Source of the DNA: Desulfonatronum thiosulfatophilum
GTDB taxonomy: Bacteria; Desulfobacterota; Desulfovibrionia; Desulfovibrionales; Desulfonatronaceae
Length of the DNA: 64,000 bases
Assembly (NCBI RefSeq): GCF_900104215.1
Contig: NZ_FMXO01000009.1
Coordinates: 119,081-183,080 of the forward strand
Direction of reading: 5' to 3'
The translations under genes were made by a program, and so were the position numbers. Positions 9,319 to 16,874 of this stretch are shown here, piece by piece (the first letter of the stretch is position 1; every line of letters begins with the position of its first letter). Under the pieces are notes generated by a model. It saw nothing but the letters and a program-made list of their open reading frames with translations. It made no database searches and was not told the DNA's origin.

Positions 9319-10218
9319 ATGAAAAAGAAAATTCTCTTGGCGACCACTGGATCTCCGGCCAGCTTCGGATCAGCACGGGTGGCCTTCGAAATGGCCCAGC
9401 GCTACGATGCCGAATTGCTTCTCTTTCATGTCGCCGGCGTACCCAAAAAGGGGTTTTCGTATCAGGAAGTCAACGATGTGCGGTCTCAGGAGGCCGTTGA
9501 AGTCGACGCGGAATACCTGGCTTGGGTTGAAGAGGAGTTGAAGACCACCTATGCCAAGCAGCTTGAAAACTGCAAAAACGCCCGTATTATTTTGGCAACG
9601 GGTCTTCCGCACCGGGAAATCCTTCGTGTCGCCCGCAGTGAAGATGTGGACATGATCATCATGGGAGCGCATTCGGGCGACTCCAGCGCAGTCTACTCCA
9701 AGGGCTATCCCGGCAGCACGCTGCAGCGTGTTGCCAAGGCGGCCAAGTGTCCGGTGATGACCGTTCACCGTGAATCTGCGTCGTATATGGGCGGTTTTTC
9801 ACATATCGTCTTTGCCACGGATTTTTCCAAGCAGTCCGACAGCGCCTTCAAGTACGCGCTGTCCATGGCAAAAGAGTTTAACTGCGAACTGACTCTTTTC
9901 CACGCTCTGGATATTACCAGCAAGGTTCTGGCCCAGAACGAGATCGAGGACAAGTTGATCGCCATCAGAAAGCGGTTGCGCGACACATACGGTCCCAAAA
10001 TGGGCGACTTCAAGAACTTTGAGGTGGACGTCTGGGAAGGGATTCCGTATGTTGAGATTGTCAAAATAACCCGTGAACGAATGGGCGATCTGATCGTCCT
10101 GGCCCACAACACCAAGGATCTTGACCCAGAACAAGCCAAGCTCGGCTCTACGCTGGAACAGGTGATCCTGCGGGCCAATTGCCCAGTGGTCAGCGTGAAC
10201 AGGCCGGATAAGGTCTGA
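9319..10218 (+). CDS. Tandem universal stress protein
   Basis: A 299-aa protein of two UspA domains (about 1-155 and 156-299). Each begins with a hydrophobic strand (KKILLATTGS; HIVFATDFS) and ends with a nucleotide-binding loop (MGAHSGDSSA followed by KGYPGSTLQRV; LAHNTKD followed by KLGSTLEQV), so ATP binding is plausible in both. It lies 44 bp after hmcF on the same strand and probably belongs to the operon, where D. vulgaris instead has rrf1 directly after hmcF. Its task is unknown; the context suggests response to redox or energy stress. Confidence 0.88.
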   Translation: MKKKILLATTGSPASFGSARVAFEMAQRYDAELLLFHVAGVPKKGFSYQEVNDVRSQEAVEVDAEYLAWVEEELKTTYAKQLENCKNARIILATGLPHREILRVARSEDVDMIIMGAHSGDSSAVYSKGYPGSTLQRVAKAAKCPVMTVHRESASYMGGFSHIVFATDFSKQSDSAFKYALSMAKEFNCELTLFHALDITSKVLAQNEIEDKLIAIRKRLRDTYGPKMGDFKNFEVDVWEGIPYVEIVKITRERMGDLIVLAHNTKDLDPEQAKLGSTLEQVILRANCPVVSVNRPDKV

Positions 10219-10302
10219 GGTGCAGCAAATTCTTGCTGACAAACGCGCATTTAACGGCAGTCGGTTATTCGGCGCCGCCGTACTATGGGCGGAATGAAAT
10301 CA

Positions 10303-10329
10303 CCATCGATATCCCTGGGACATCGATGG
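10303..10329 (+). other. Inverted repeat between stress protein and receiver gene
   Basis: Perfect 8-bp arms CCATCGAT (10303-10310) and ATCGATGG (10322-10329) around an 11-base loop, in the 163-bp spacer before the receiver gene. It could be an RNA hairpin or an operator; no T-run follows. Confidence 0.4.
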
Positions 10330-10381
10330 CGACAACCTCAAGGACTGGAAACACATTCCATGTCGTAGCAGGAGGTGTACA

Positions 10382-10735
10382 TTGGCTAAGAAAATCATGG
10401 TAATCGACGACGACAAGGAAATCACTTCCTATCTGACCCAGTTGTTCAAGGACAACGGCTATGAGACTGTTGAAGCCAACGACGGCTCCGAGGCCCACGA
10501 TATTGTGGCTCGTGAGATGCCCGACCTGATCACCCTTGACCTGGAAATGCCCAATGAATGGGGACCACGGTTCTATCGCAAGTTTTCCCAGAACCCTGAT
10601 TTCAGAAAAATTCCCATCATCGTGATCAGCGGTTTACCTTCCAACCAGTATGCCATTCAAAAGGCTGTTGCCAGCCTGACGAAACCCTTTGACAAGGATG
10701 AACTGTTGAAGATCGTGAAGCAGACCATCGGCTGA
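10382..10735 (+). CDS. Single-domain response regulator (Rrf1-like)
   Basis: A 117-aa CheY-like receiver. The acidic pocket is IDDD at the N-terminus, the phosphoacceptor Asp lies in LITLDLEMP, and the conserved Lys is in LTKPF. There is no output domain. It starts with TTG at 10382, supported by AGGAGGT about 7 bases upstream. It takes the place of rrf1 of the D. vulgaris hmc operon and closely resembles the receiver at 34234-34587, which has the same length and also precedes a hybrid kinase. A strong terminator follows. Confidence 0.9.
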   Translation: MAKKIMVIDDDKEITSYLTQLFKDNGYETVEANDGSEAHDIVAREMPDLITLDLEMPNEWGPRFYRKFSQNPDFRKIPIIVISGLPSNQYAIQKAVASLTKPFDKDELLKIVKQTIG

Positions 10736-10755
10736 CGCCAACTCATCCAGTACAA

Positions 10756-10794
10756 AGCCTGCCTACGTGTAATCACAAGGCAGGCTTTTTTTTT
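10756..10794 (+). terminator. Rho-independent terminator
   Basis: AAGCCTGCC and GGCAGGCTT pair around a ~13-base loop and are followed by a run of nine T. It ends the hmc-usp-receiver transcript. Confidence 0.85.
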
Positions 10795-11097
10795 ATCAAT
10801 TCGCAACTACTCTGGTAACGTCCGGATTATTCAGAATTGCGGCCTCGCAATCTTACTCTCTACTGGTATTGCTCAATAATTTTCCTCTACAGCCGTTATT
10901 GCTTTTTATATCTACCCCATCTAATTATTTATATTTTCCGCATGATCTTTAATGTTCGGCCAGGAGCCGCCTTGGTGCTTTGCAGCACAATCAAGTACCC
11001 TAGGTCGCTGGTTGGGAGTTTTTTGAGCTTTAACGTTTAGATCATGGCTTACAGCGGTTCAACGCTATCGACCACTTATCCAAATATGGAGCTGGGC
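10795..11097 (+). other. AT-rich intergenic region
   Basis: About 300 bp between the terminator and the hybrid kinase. It is AT-rich and pyrimidine-rich in the middle and presumably holds the kinase promoter; I see no clear -35/-10 pair. A reading frame of 67 codons (from 10837) has no ribosome-binding sequence and low-complexity hydrophobic content, so I do not call it. Confidence 0.4.
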
Positions 11098-13059
11098 ATG
11101 AACAAGAAGATTTTGCTGGTTGACGACGAAGAAGGTATTCGCCGCTTTCTCGGCCTGACCCTCATGGAGATGGGGTACGATGTCAAAACCGCCGAGAACG
11201 GTGAAGTGGCTCTTCAGGTTTATCGTGAGTTTCAACCTTCCATCGTGCTCAGCGATATCAAGATGCCGGTAATGGACGGTATCGAACTGCTTCGCCACCT
11301 CAGGTCCGAATACCCTGACGTCGAAGTGATCATCATCACCGGTCATGGCGATCTGGACTTGGCCATCGAAGCCCTGAAGCACGAAGCCGCTGACTTTATC
11401 ACCAAACCCATCAACGAGGACGTCCTGGAAATATCTCTGAACCGTGTCGGAGAAAAGCTGTCCATGAAACGCCAGCTCAAGGATTACACGGAGAATCTCG
11501 AGCGGCTCGTGGATGAGAAGACCCAGCGGATAGTCGAACTTGAACGGCAAACGGCTGCCGGACAGATGGTGGAGAAATTCAGCACGATCCTCTCCAGCAT
11601 ATCCACCGAGGTGGAAAACCAATCCGGCCTGTTCAATGAATTGCCCTGCCTGGTCACTCTGCACAACAGGGACATGCGTGTCGTGGCCTGCAACAACCTG
11701 TTCAAGGAACGTATCGGCGACTGTTCGAACATGAACACGCATCAAATGTATTTATTTCGTGATTTCGCCGACAACGAATGCCCTGTCGGCCTGACTTTCA
11801 AAAGTGGCCGCGGCCAGCGCAGCATGGCGACTCTCGCAGGGCATGGCGAGGAGGCCATCCCCGTGACCATGCATACTTCTCCCATTTCAAACAAGCAGGG
11901 TGAAGTCGGTCTGGTCTTGAACGTCTCCGTGGACATGACCGAACTGAGCCGGCTCAAGGACGAATTGCTGGCCACGCAACACAAGTACCAGCGACTTTTT
12001 GACGAGGCGCCCTGCTATATCACCGTCCAAAACAGGGACTACTCCATTGCCGAGCTCAATCGGCGCTTCAAGGAGGAGTTCAGCGATGGTGAGGGGCTGC
12101 GATGTTACAGCGCCAAGCAGGACAGGGAAGCTCCCTGTGACGATTGTCTATTGGAAAAGACACTCCAGGACGGGCAAAGCCATCAGATGGAAACAGTTAT
12201 CACCACCCGTGACGGTGCAAAGAAGAATGTTCTGGTGACTTCTTCACCCATCCGTAACGTAGCGGGCGAAATCCATCAGGTCATGGAAATGTATACTGAC
12301 ATTACAGAAATCCGTCGTCTGCAGGACCATCTGACGTCTCTCGGTTTGATGCTCGGATCCATGTCCCACGGGGTCAAGGGAATGCTGACAGCCCTTGATG
12401 GCGGAATCTACAGACTGGAATCAGGCCTACGTAACAACCACGTCACCCAGATTCAAGACGCCCTGAACACCTTGAAGAGCACCATCGGACGCGTCAAAAA
12501 GCTTGTCCTGGATATTCTGTATTATGCGAAAACCCGTGAGCCCGAACTCCAGCAGATGAATGTCGCCGAGTTTCTCGAACAGACGGCCATTCTGGTGAAG
12601 GCAAAAGCAGAAAAGGAAGGTGTCCAGTTTGAAAGCAACCTGCCTTCGGACCTCGACGCTTTTGAAATCGATCCCAACGCCCTTTCCGCGGCCCTGGTGA
12701 ATTTTCTCGAAAATGCCGTGGATGCATGCGAAGGCAGTGAGAGAGAGCAATGTCATGTCCGGTTGTCCGCATCCGGGAACAGCGATACCGTAACCATCAC
12801 GGTTCAAGACAACGGCAAGGGCATGGACAAGGAAACCCGGGACAAGATTTTCACCCTCTTTTTTTCATCCAAGGGCAGCAAGGGCACCGGCCTCGGGCTT
12901 TTCATCTCCAATCAGACCATAGAAAAGCATGGAGGCACCATCGCCGTGCAGTCCGAACCCGGACAAGGCAGCACGTTTACCATCACCTTGCCCAGGAAAC
13001 AGACATGCAAAATCCTATCGAGCCGGAAGACTCCCCCCCGGAAACTTTCTGCCCATTAA
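11098..13059 (+). CDS. Hybrid receiver-PAS-PAS histidine kinase
   Basis: A soluble 653-aa kinase. N-terminal receiver (residues 3-125; VDDEE pocket, Asp53 in LSDIKM, Lys103 in ITKP), a coiled linker to ~165, two PAS domains (~180-290 and ~300-405), then a kinase core. The phosphoacceptor His is probably His424 in the H-box GSMSHGVKGML, which differs from the common SHELRTPL type; N, G1 and G2 boxes are NFLENAVDAC, DNGKGMD and GTGLGLF. The second PAS carries RCYSAKQ...CDDC (from Cys336), a pattern shared with other kinases here. The ATG at 11098 has GGAG 6 bases upstream; 11044 is an alternative. Same architecture as the kinase at 34653-36638. Confidence 0.88.
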   Translation: MNKKILLVDDEEGIRRFLGLTLMEMGYDVKTAENGEVALQVYREFQPSIVLSDIKMPVMDGIELLRHLRSEYPDVEVIIITGHGDLDLAIEALKHEAADFITKPINEDVLEISLNRVGEKLSMKRQLKDYTENLERLVDEKTQRIVELERQTAAGQMVEKFSTILSSISTEVENQSGLFNELPCLVTLHNRDMRVVACNNLFKERIGDCSNMNTHQMYLFRDFADNECPVGLTFKSGRGQRSMATLAGHGEEAIPVTMHTSPISNKQGEVGLVLNVSVDMTELSRLKDELLATQHKYQRLFDEAPCYITVQNRDYSIAELNRRFKEEFSDGEGLRCYSAKQDREAPCDDCLLEKTLQDGQSHQMETVITTRDGAKKNVLVTSSPIRNVAGEIHQVMEMYTDITEIRRLQDHLTSLGLMLGSMSHGVKGMLTALDGGIYRLESGLRNNHVTQIQDALNTLKSTIGRVKKLVLDILYYAKTREPELQQMNVAEFLEQTAILVKAKAEKEGVQFESNLPSDLDAFEIDPNALSAALVNFLENAVDACEGSEREQCHVRLSASGNSDTVTITVQDNGKGMDKETRDKIFTLFFSSKGSKGTGLGLFISNQTIEKHGGTIAVQSEPGQGSTFTITLPRKQTCKILSSRKTPPRKLSAH

Positions 13060-13082
13060 GCGGCAACATATGTAACTACTTA

Positions 13083-13496
13083 TCACATTTTTACTGCATG
13101 GCATGAAGTGGTCCGGCTTGTCTTGCCGTTTCGCGTCAGGCGAAGCATCAGGCGAGCCAGGTTCGTGCCGTCCTGGGCAGTGGGATTCAAGGGTACCGAA
13201 GCCAGGATGCCCAGACCTTCGCCGGCACGATGAAAATTCTCCTCGTCAAGTGATGATACGACGATCGTGTTGATCATGGCATTGATTTTCAGCAATTCGC
13301 GGGTCAATTCCAAGGGAGCGCCCTCCGGCAGCCCCTCGTCCAGAATGATGAATGCCGGTGCGCTCATCTTGACCGCAGCCAGTGCGTTGGCCCAACTGTT
13401 GGTGAACAGCAGATCCGCATCCTTGAGATCGCGGTTCAACGCCTCGGCAAAGTCGTAAAAATCCGCCGATCTGGTTGTCGCTATGAGTATTTGCAC
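13083..13496 (-). CDS. Degenerate receiver-like protein
   Basis: A 137-aa protein starting with GTG at 13496, with GGGAGGGG just upstream. The fold pattern resembles a CheY receiver (ILIATT strand, an Asp in FIILDEGLPEG, VVSS near the switch Thr/Ser position), but the N-terminal acidic pair is replaced by TT and the usual KP Lys is replaced (VPLNP). It may not be phosphorylated in the normal way. It is the last gene of the minus-strand orp-type operon and ends 23 bp from the convergent hybrid kinase. Confidence 0.6.
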   Translation of the reverse strand: MQILIATTRSADFYDFAEALNRDLKDADLLFTNSWANALAAVKMSAPAFIILDEGLPEGAPLELTRELLKINAMINTIVVSSLDEENFHRAGEGLGILASVPLNPTAQDGTNLARLMLRLTRNGKTSRTTSCHAVKM

Positions 13497-13517
13497 GTTC
13501 CCCTCCCGAACACATGA

Positions 13518-13901
13518 TCAGACCTGCGCGGTTCCCCCGCAGGTGTTTTCAGTACTGAAAGCGGGCAGCGTCCCCATCAGGAAGGCTTCAACCGCATGAC
13601 CTACGGATGGAGCGCCAGAACCATACACCACCCGGACGCCCACCTGCTGAAATCCCATGAGCGGACGCAACCCCATCCCACCGGCAATAAGCACCTTGAC
13701 CCCGTTGCTGGCCAGATGGTTCACCGGCGCCATGCACCCGCCCTGCTGATGGGGAACATTGGGCAAAATGCCTACCGACTGAATTTCTCGACCCTTCACC
13801 ACAACGATGGTGTAGAGATCACAGTGGCCGAAATGCTGGCCGATGGCGGCGTCAAGGCCGCCGGGGTTCTCGGATGGGATGGCGATGATCAGTGTGTCCA
13901 T
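13518..13901 (-). CDS. NifX/NifB-type Fe-Mo cofactor-binding-like protein
   Basis: A 127-aa member of the dinitrogenase iron-molybdenum cofactor family (NifX, MTH1175-like), which binds metal-sulfur clusters. Visible features are IAIPSENPGGLDAAIGQHFG at the start, HCDLY, a HQQGGCM loop and a GGMGLRPL turn. The ATG at 13901 is chosen because AGAGGA lies upstream and because the more distal start (14000) would overlap the preceding gene. It belongs to the orp-type operon, where it accompanies the ORP domain encoded at 15679-16527. Cargo is unknown; ORP itself is known to carry a Mo-Cu-S cluster. Confidence 0.85.
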   Translation of the reverse strand: MDTLIIAIPSENPGGLDAAIGQHFGHCDLYTIVVVKGREIQSVGILPNVPHQQGGCMAPVNHLASNGVKVLIAGGMGLRPLMGFQQVGVRVVYGSGAPSVGHAVEAFLMGTLPAFSTENTCGGTAQV

Positions 13902-13920
13902 GGATGCGTTTCCTCTGGTA

Positions 13921-14820
13921 TTAATGGTGTTGGAGATGACCGCGCCCACCACTGGGCAATGAAACAATCCTTTGCCAAATATCCCGGATGCTTTTTGCAA
14001 AAGCGGCTTCGGGCATTTCCGTGACGCACTGGCCCTGCAGCATGGCCTGGGTCACCACCTCGTCATAAGGCAGCATCCCGAGCAGTTCATGGCCGTTGTG
14101 GCGGCAATACTGCTCGATCTCCCTGCTGTTCGACGTGTTCAGGTCATACTTATTGATGATCACCGAGGCGGGAATACGAAAATGGGTGCACAATTCAGCC
14201 ACCCGCGCCAAGTCGTGTCTTCCTGAAGGTGTGGGTTCGGTGACGATGACCGCCAATCCTGCCCCGGAGAGCGAACTGATGACCGGACAGCCGATGCCGG
14301 GTGCGCCGTCGCACAACACCAGAGGGATTCCCTGGGACTCGGCCCGCTGGCGGGCCTCCTTCTTCAAGATGGCGACAAGGCGTCCGGAGTTTTCCTGTCC
14401 GGGAAAAAGCCGTGCATGGACCATGGGACCAAAACGCATGGAGGACACATACCACTGCCCGCAGTATCTTTCAGTGAATGCCACGGCCTTGGCAGGACAG
14501 AAATGCACGCAGACCTTGCAGCCTTCGCAGCGCAGGGGGTCGATCTGAAAATCCTCCGTGCCCCCTTTCCGCACGGCGTCAAACTGACACAGACTCGCAC
14601 ACAGACCGCACCCCGTGCACAGCAAAGGATCAATGTATGCCTCGTACCCGGAACGAAACGCATGTTCCTCCTCAAGCCGGGGAGCCAGGAGCAGATGCAG
14701 ATCCGGGGCGTCCACGTCCAGGTCGCAAAGCATCACGTTGTCCGCCACGTGGGCAAATGCCGCGGTGATGCTGGTTTTGCCCGTGCCGCCCTTGCCGCTG
14801 ATAACGACAATCTCACGCAT
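13921..14820 (-). CDS. MinD/Mrp-family ATPase with inserted ferredoxin domain
   Basis: A 299-aa P-loop ATPase with the deviant Walker A motif SGKGGTGKTS, MinD/ParA fold, and an insertion near residues 65-115 carrying two [4Fe-4S] motifs (CTGCGLCASLCQFDA and CEGCKVCVHFCPAKA). Such proteins accompany the orange protein in Desulfovibrio (DVU2103/DVU2104 types), where the complex has been linked to cell division; related Mrp/NBP35 proteins handle iron-sulfur clusters. Its start overlaps the end of the next upstream gene by 8 bases, so translation is likely coupled. Confidence 0.9.
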   Translation of the reverse strand: MREIVVISGKGGTGKTSITAAFAHVADNVMLCDLDVDAPDLHLLLAPRLEEEHAFRSGYEAYIDPLLCTGCGLCASLCQFDAVRKGGTEDFQIDPLRCEGCKVCVHFCPAKAVAFTERYCGQWYVSSMRFGPMVHARLFPGQENSGRLVAILKKEARQRAESQGIPLVLCDGAPGIGCPVISSLSGAGLAVIVTEPTPSGRHDLARVAELCTHFRIPASVIINKYDLNTSNSREIEQYCRHNGHELLGMLPYDEVVTQAMLQGQCVTEMPEAAFAKSIRDIWQRIVSLPSGGRGHLQHH

Positions 14821-15682
14821 GACCGGCCTTCCTTAAACCAGAAATTGCCGCAAACAGTTTCTCCGCAAGCTCGATAAAAATCTTGCGCAGTTCCGGAATC
14901 TCCCGGCTGATCACTTTGCCTTGGGAATAGGCCTGGGCAGCAGCACGAGAATAGGGAATCTCAGCCCAAACAGGCAGGCCGTGATCCAGGCAATATCTTT
15001 TCACCTGTCCATCCCCGATGCCCGCCCTGTTGATCACGGCCCCAAGCTGTTTGCCCAGCGGCGTGAACGCCTCCACGGCCAGCTTGAAGTCATGCAGCCC
15101 AAAGGGAGTCGGTTCGGTGACCAGGACGATGCAGTCCGCGTCCATGACCGCGTTCACCGCCGGACAGCTCACGCCGGGAGGAGCATCAATCAAGACATCT
15201 CCTGCATCCCCTTCCGACATGAGTCGCTGCTTCACCTGCCGCATCAAGGGAGGACTCATGGCCTCTCCCACCCGCAGGCGGCCCATTAAAAAACGGGCGT
15301 TTCCAGCTCGCCCCTCCAGAATTGTCCCCAGTTCCCGGCCGCCGGGTCTGAGCGCCCCTTCAGGACAAAGCGCCAGACAGCCGCCGCAGCCGTGACACAT
15401 CTCCGGAAACACCAGCAGTTTCTTGCCAATTACGGAGAGCGCCTTGTACTGGCAAAATGCCGCGCATTCCCCGCAAAGAGTGCACAGGGCTGGATCCAAC
15501 TCTGGAACTTCCAGCAGGCCCTTACTCTCGCCGGTGATCACTGGATTCAGAAAAAGATGCAGGTTCGGCTCTTCCACGTCCAGATCTACCACTGTAAGCG
15601 GGTGATCCCAGATTTCGGCCAAGGAAGCGGTTACCGTGGTTTTCCCCGTGCCGCCCTTGCCGCTGGCAATGGCGTAAATCAC
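14813..15682 (-). CDS. MinD/Mrp-family ATPase with inserted ferredoxin domain (second copy)
   Basis: A 289-aa paralogue of the neighbouring ATPase. Walker A is SGKGGTGKTT; ferredoxin motifs are CTLCGECAAFCQYKA and CHGCGGCLALCPEGA; the switch region has DAPPGVSCP. The two ATPases could form a heterodimer, as MinD-type proteins dimerise around ATP. The start overlaps the stop of the ORP fusion gene by four bases. Family knowledge (ORP complex) makes a role with the ORP protein likely; a direct function is not shown by sequence. Confidence 0.9.
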   Translation of the reverse strand: MIYAIASGKGGTGKTTVTASLAEIWDHPLTVVDLDVEEPNLHLFLNPVITGESKGLLEVPELDPALCTLCGECAAFCQYKALSVIGKKLLVFPEMCHGCGGCLALCPEGALRPGGRELGTILEGRAGNARFLMGRLRVGEAMSPPLMRQVKQRLMSEGDAGDVLIDAPPGVSCPAVNAVMDADCIVLVTEPTPFGLHDFKLAVEAFTPLGKQLGAVINRAGIGDGQVKRYCLDHGLPVWAEIPYSRAAAQAYSQGKVISREIPELRKIFIELAEKLFAAISGLRKAGHA

Positions 15683-16527
15683 CGTGCTCCTCCAGCCCCT
15701 TGCCGCTTTCCTCCCGTGTTTCCGTGGCCTCTGGAATTGGGAGCGTCGGCCACCTTCAATTCTCCTCGCCGATACTTGTCCAGGGCCTGGGCCACGGTTA
15801 CCCCCTCAACATTCTGGATTATCCGAATTCCCGCGGCGGAAAGAGCTTGGAAGGCCTTCGGCCCGACAAAACCGCTTATCACCAGATCCGCACCGGCTTG
15901 AGCCACGTTTTCAGCGGCCTGAATGCCCGCCCCCTGGGCCAGGGTCTGAGAGCCGCCGTTGTCAATGTACCTGGCTTCATTCTTGGTCAGGTCCATTATC
16001 ACAAACCCGGCAGCCCGCCCGAAACGAGGATCAACCATATCTTCCAGGAGAGGGCCTTCACTGGTCACGGCAACAACTTCACTCTTCATTTCAGCACCTT
16101 CTTTATGGTTGTATTCTGATCCGTATCTCTTCTGTTTGCCGCGGCATCCAGCGCATCCGGGCATCTTCACCGACTGGATGCGGCCGGAAAACCATGCGTT
16201 GAGCACTTCGTCCACGGCTCCTCCAATCCAGGGTTCCACCCGGATCCCCTTTTTGCGGAGCGTTTCCAGGTCGCCGCAGGTGAGTCCGCCGCAGAGCAAC
16301 ACATCCGTCCCCCACATCGCCAGCATGTCAATGAAACCGATCAGGCCGACCTCGCGCACGGGTGTCGGCAAGACGATGACAAGCTTTTCCCCCACCTGCA
16401 CGTCCGATTCCTCTCCTGGCCTGGATTGATCAACCCTGACTTTGGTCGCGGGGTAGAAGCACAACTTTGTGGCGGTTTCCAACAATGTCGCCACACGATC
16501 TCCGTAACATGCCAGGCATAGACGCAT
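15679..16527 (-). CDS. Fusion protein: NifX-like N-terminal domain plus orange protein (ORP)
   Basis: A 282-aa protein. The N-terminal half (1-145) is a degenerate NifX-like domain (MRLCLACYGDR, VLLCGGLTCGD) with a Cys-rich linker (PGCAGCRGKQKR). The C-terminal half (from about 147) resembles Desulfovibrio orange protein: VDPRFGRAAGFVIMD, SQTLAQGAGIQAA and VGPKAFQALSAAGI. In D. vulgaris, as I recall, these are separate genes (DVU2107, DVU2108). An in-frame ATG at 16089 has GAAGGTG 6 bases upstream and could give ORP alone (136 aa). The full-length ATG at 16527 has AAGGAA upstream; a start at 16599 would sit inside the sigma-54 promoter. First gene of the operon. Confidence 0.8.
   Translation of the reverse strand: MRLCLACYGDRVATLLETATKLCFYPATKVRVDQSRPGEESDVQVGEKLVIVLPTPVREVGLIGFIDMLAMWGTDVLLCGGLTCGDLETLRKKGIRVEPWIGGAVDEVLNAWFSGRIQSVKMPGCAGCRGKQKRYGSEYNHKEGAEMKSEVVAVTSEGPLLEDMVDPRFGRAAGFVIMDLTKNEARYIDNGGSQTLAQGAGIQAAENVAQAGADLVISGFVGPKAFQALSAAGIRIIQNVEGVTVAQALDKYRRGELKVADAPNSRGHGNTGGKRQGAGGAR
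16089..16105 (-). promoter_or_regulatory. Possible internal ribosome-binding site and start for stand-alone ORP
   Basis: On the minus strand GAAGGTG is followed by five to six bases and an ATG (16089-16087) exactly where the ORP domain begins (MKSEVVAV). The site is in frame within the larger gene, so both a fusion and a short ORP could be made. Confidence 0.4.
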
Positions 16528-16583
16528 GGGATTTCCTTCGAAAGATGGCTCAACGAGACCTGCTGGGTCACATTCAATGAATG

Positions 16584-16598
16584 GCAGAAAACATGCCA
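16584..16598 (-). promoter_or_regulatory. Sigma-54 (-24/-12) promoter of the orp-type operon
   Basis: On the minus strand TGGCATGTTTTCTGC matches the TGGCACG-N4-TTGC consensus with exact spacing between the GG and GC dinucleotides. It lies about 57 bases ahead of the ATG at 16527, so a transcript starting ~12 bases downstream would have a leader of roughly 45 bases. The neighbouring sigma-54 activator gene supports it. Confidence 0.75.
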
Positions 16599-16660
16599 AA
16601 CAATTTAATTCTATAGTTACGACATGTTAAAAAATTTCACAGCAGAGCAAATCAGAAGTC

Positions 16661-16677
16661 GGGCGCAAAACAAGCCC
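16661..16677. promoter_or_regulatory. Candidate activator site (GGGC-N9-GCCC), left copy
   Basis: An inverted repeat GGGC-GCAAAACAA-GCCC. Its near edge is 63 bp upstream of the -24 element at 16598. The same arrangement occurs beside the divergent sigma-54 promoter (18277-18293, 62 bp away), which suggests both bind the activator encoded at 16875-18200. Confidence 0.5.
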
Positions 16678-16874
16678 AGTTCGTGCACCGATGGACGTCA
16701 CCAGGAGCAGGCCGTTGTGGAAGGTCGGCTTACCGGCATATGGAGATGTGGGAGTAGGGAAGAAGTACGCGGTGCTGATCTATCAGGATCATAAAGAGGT
16801 GAACGTTGTGCCGAAGATAAGCTGCTTAGGCGCGGTCATATTGCAGAGGAGTTCATCTTGCGGGATTTATCTTT

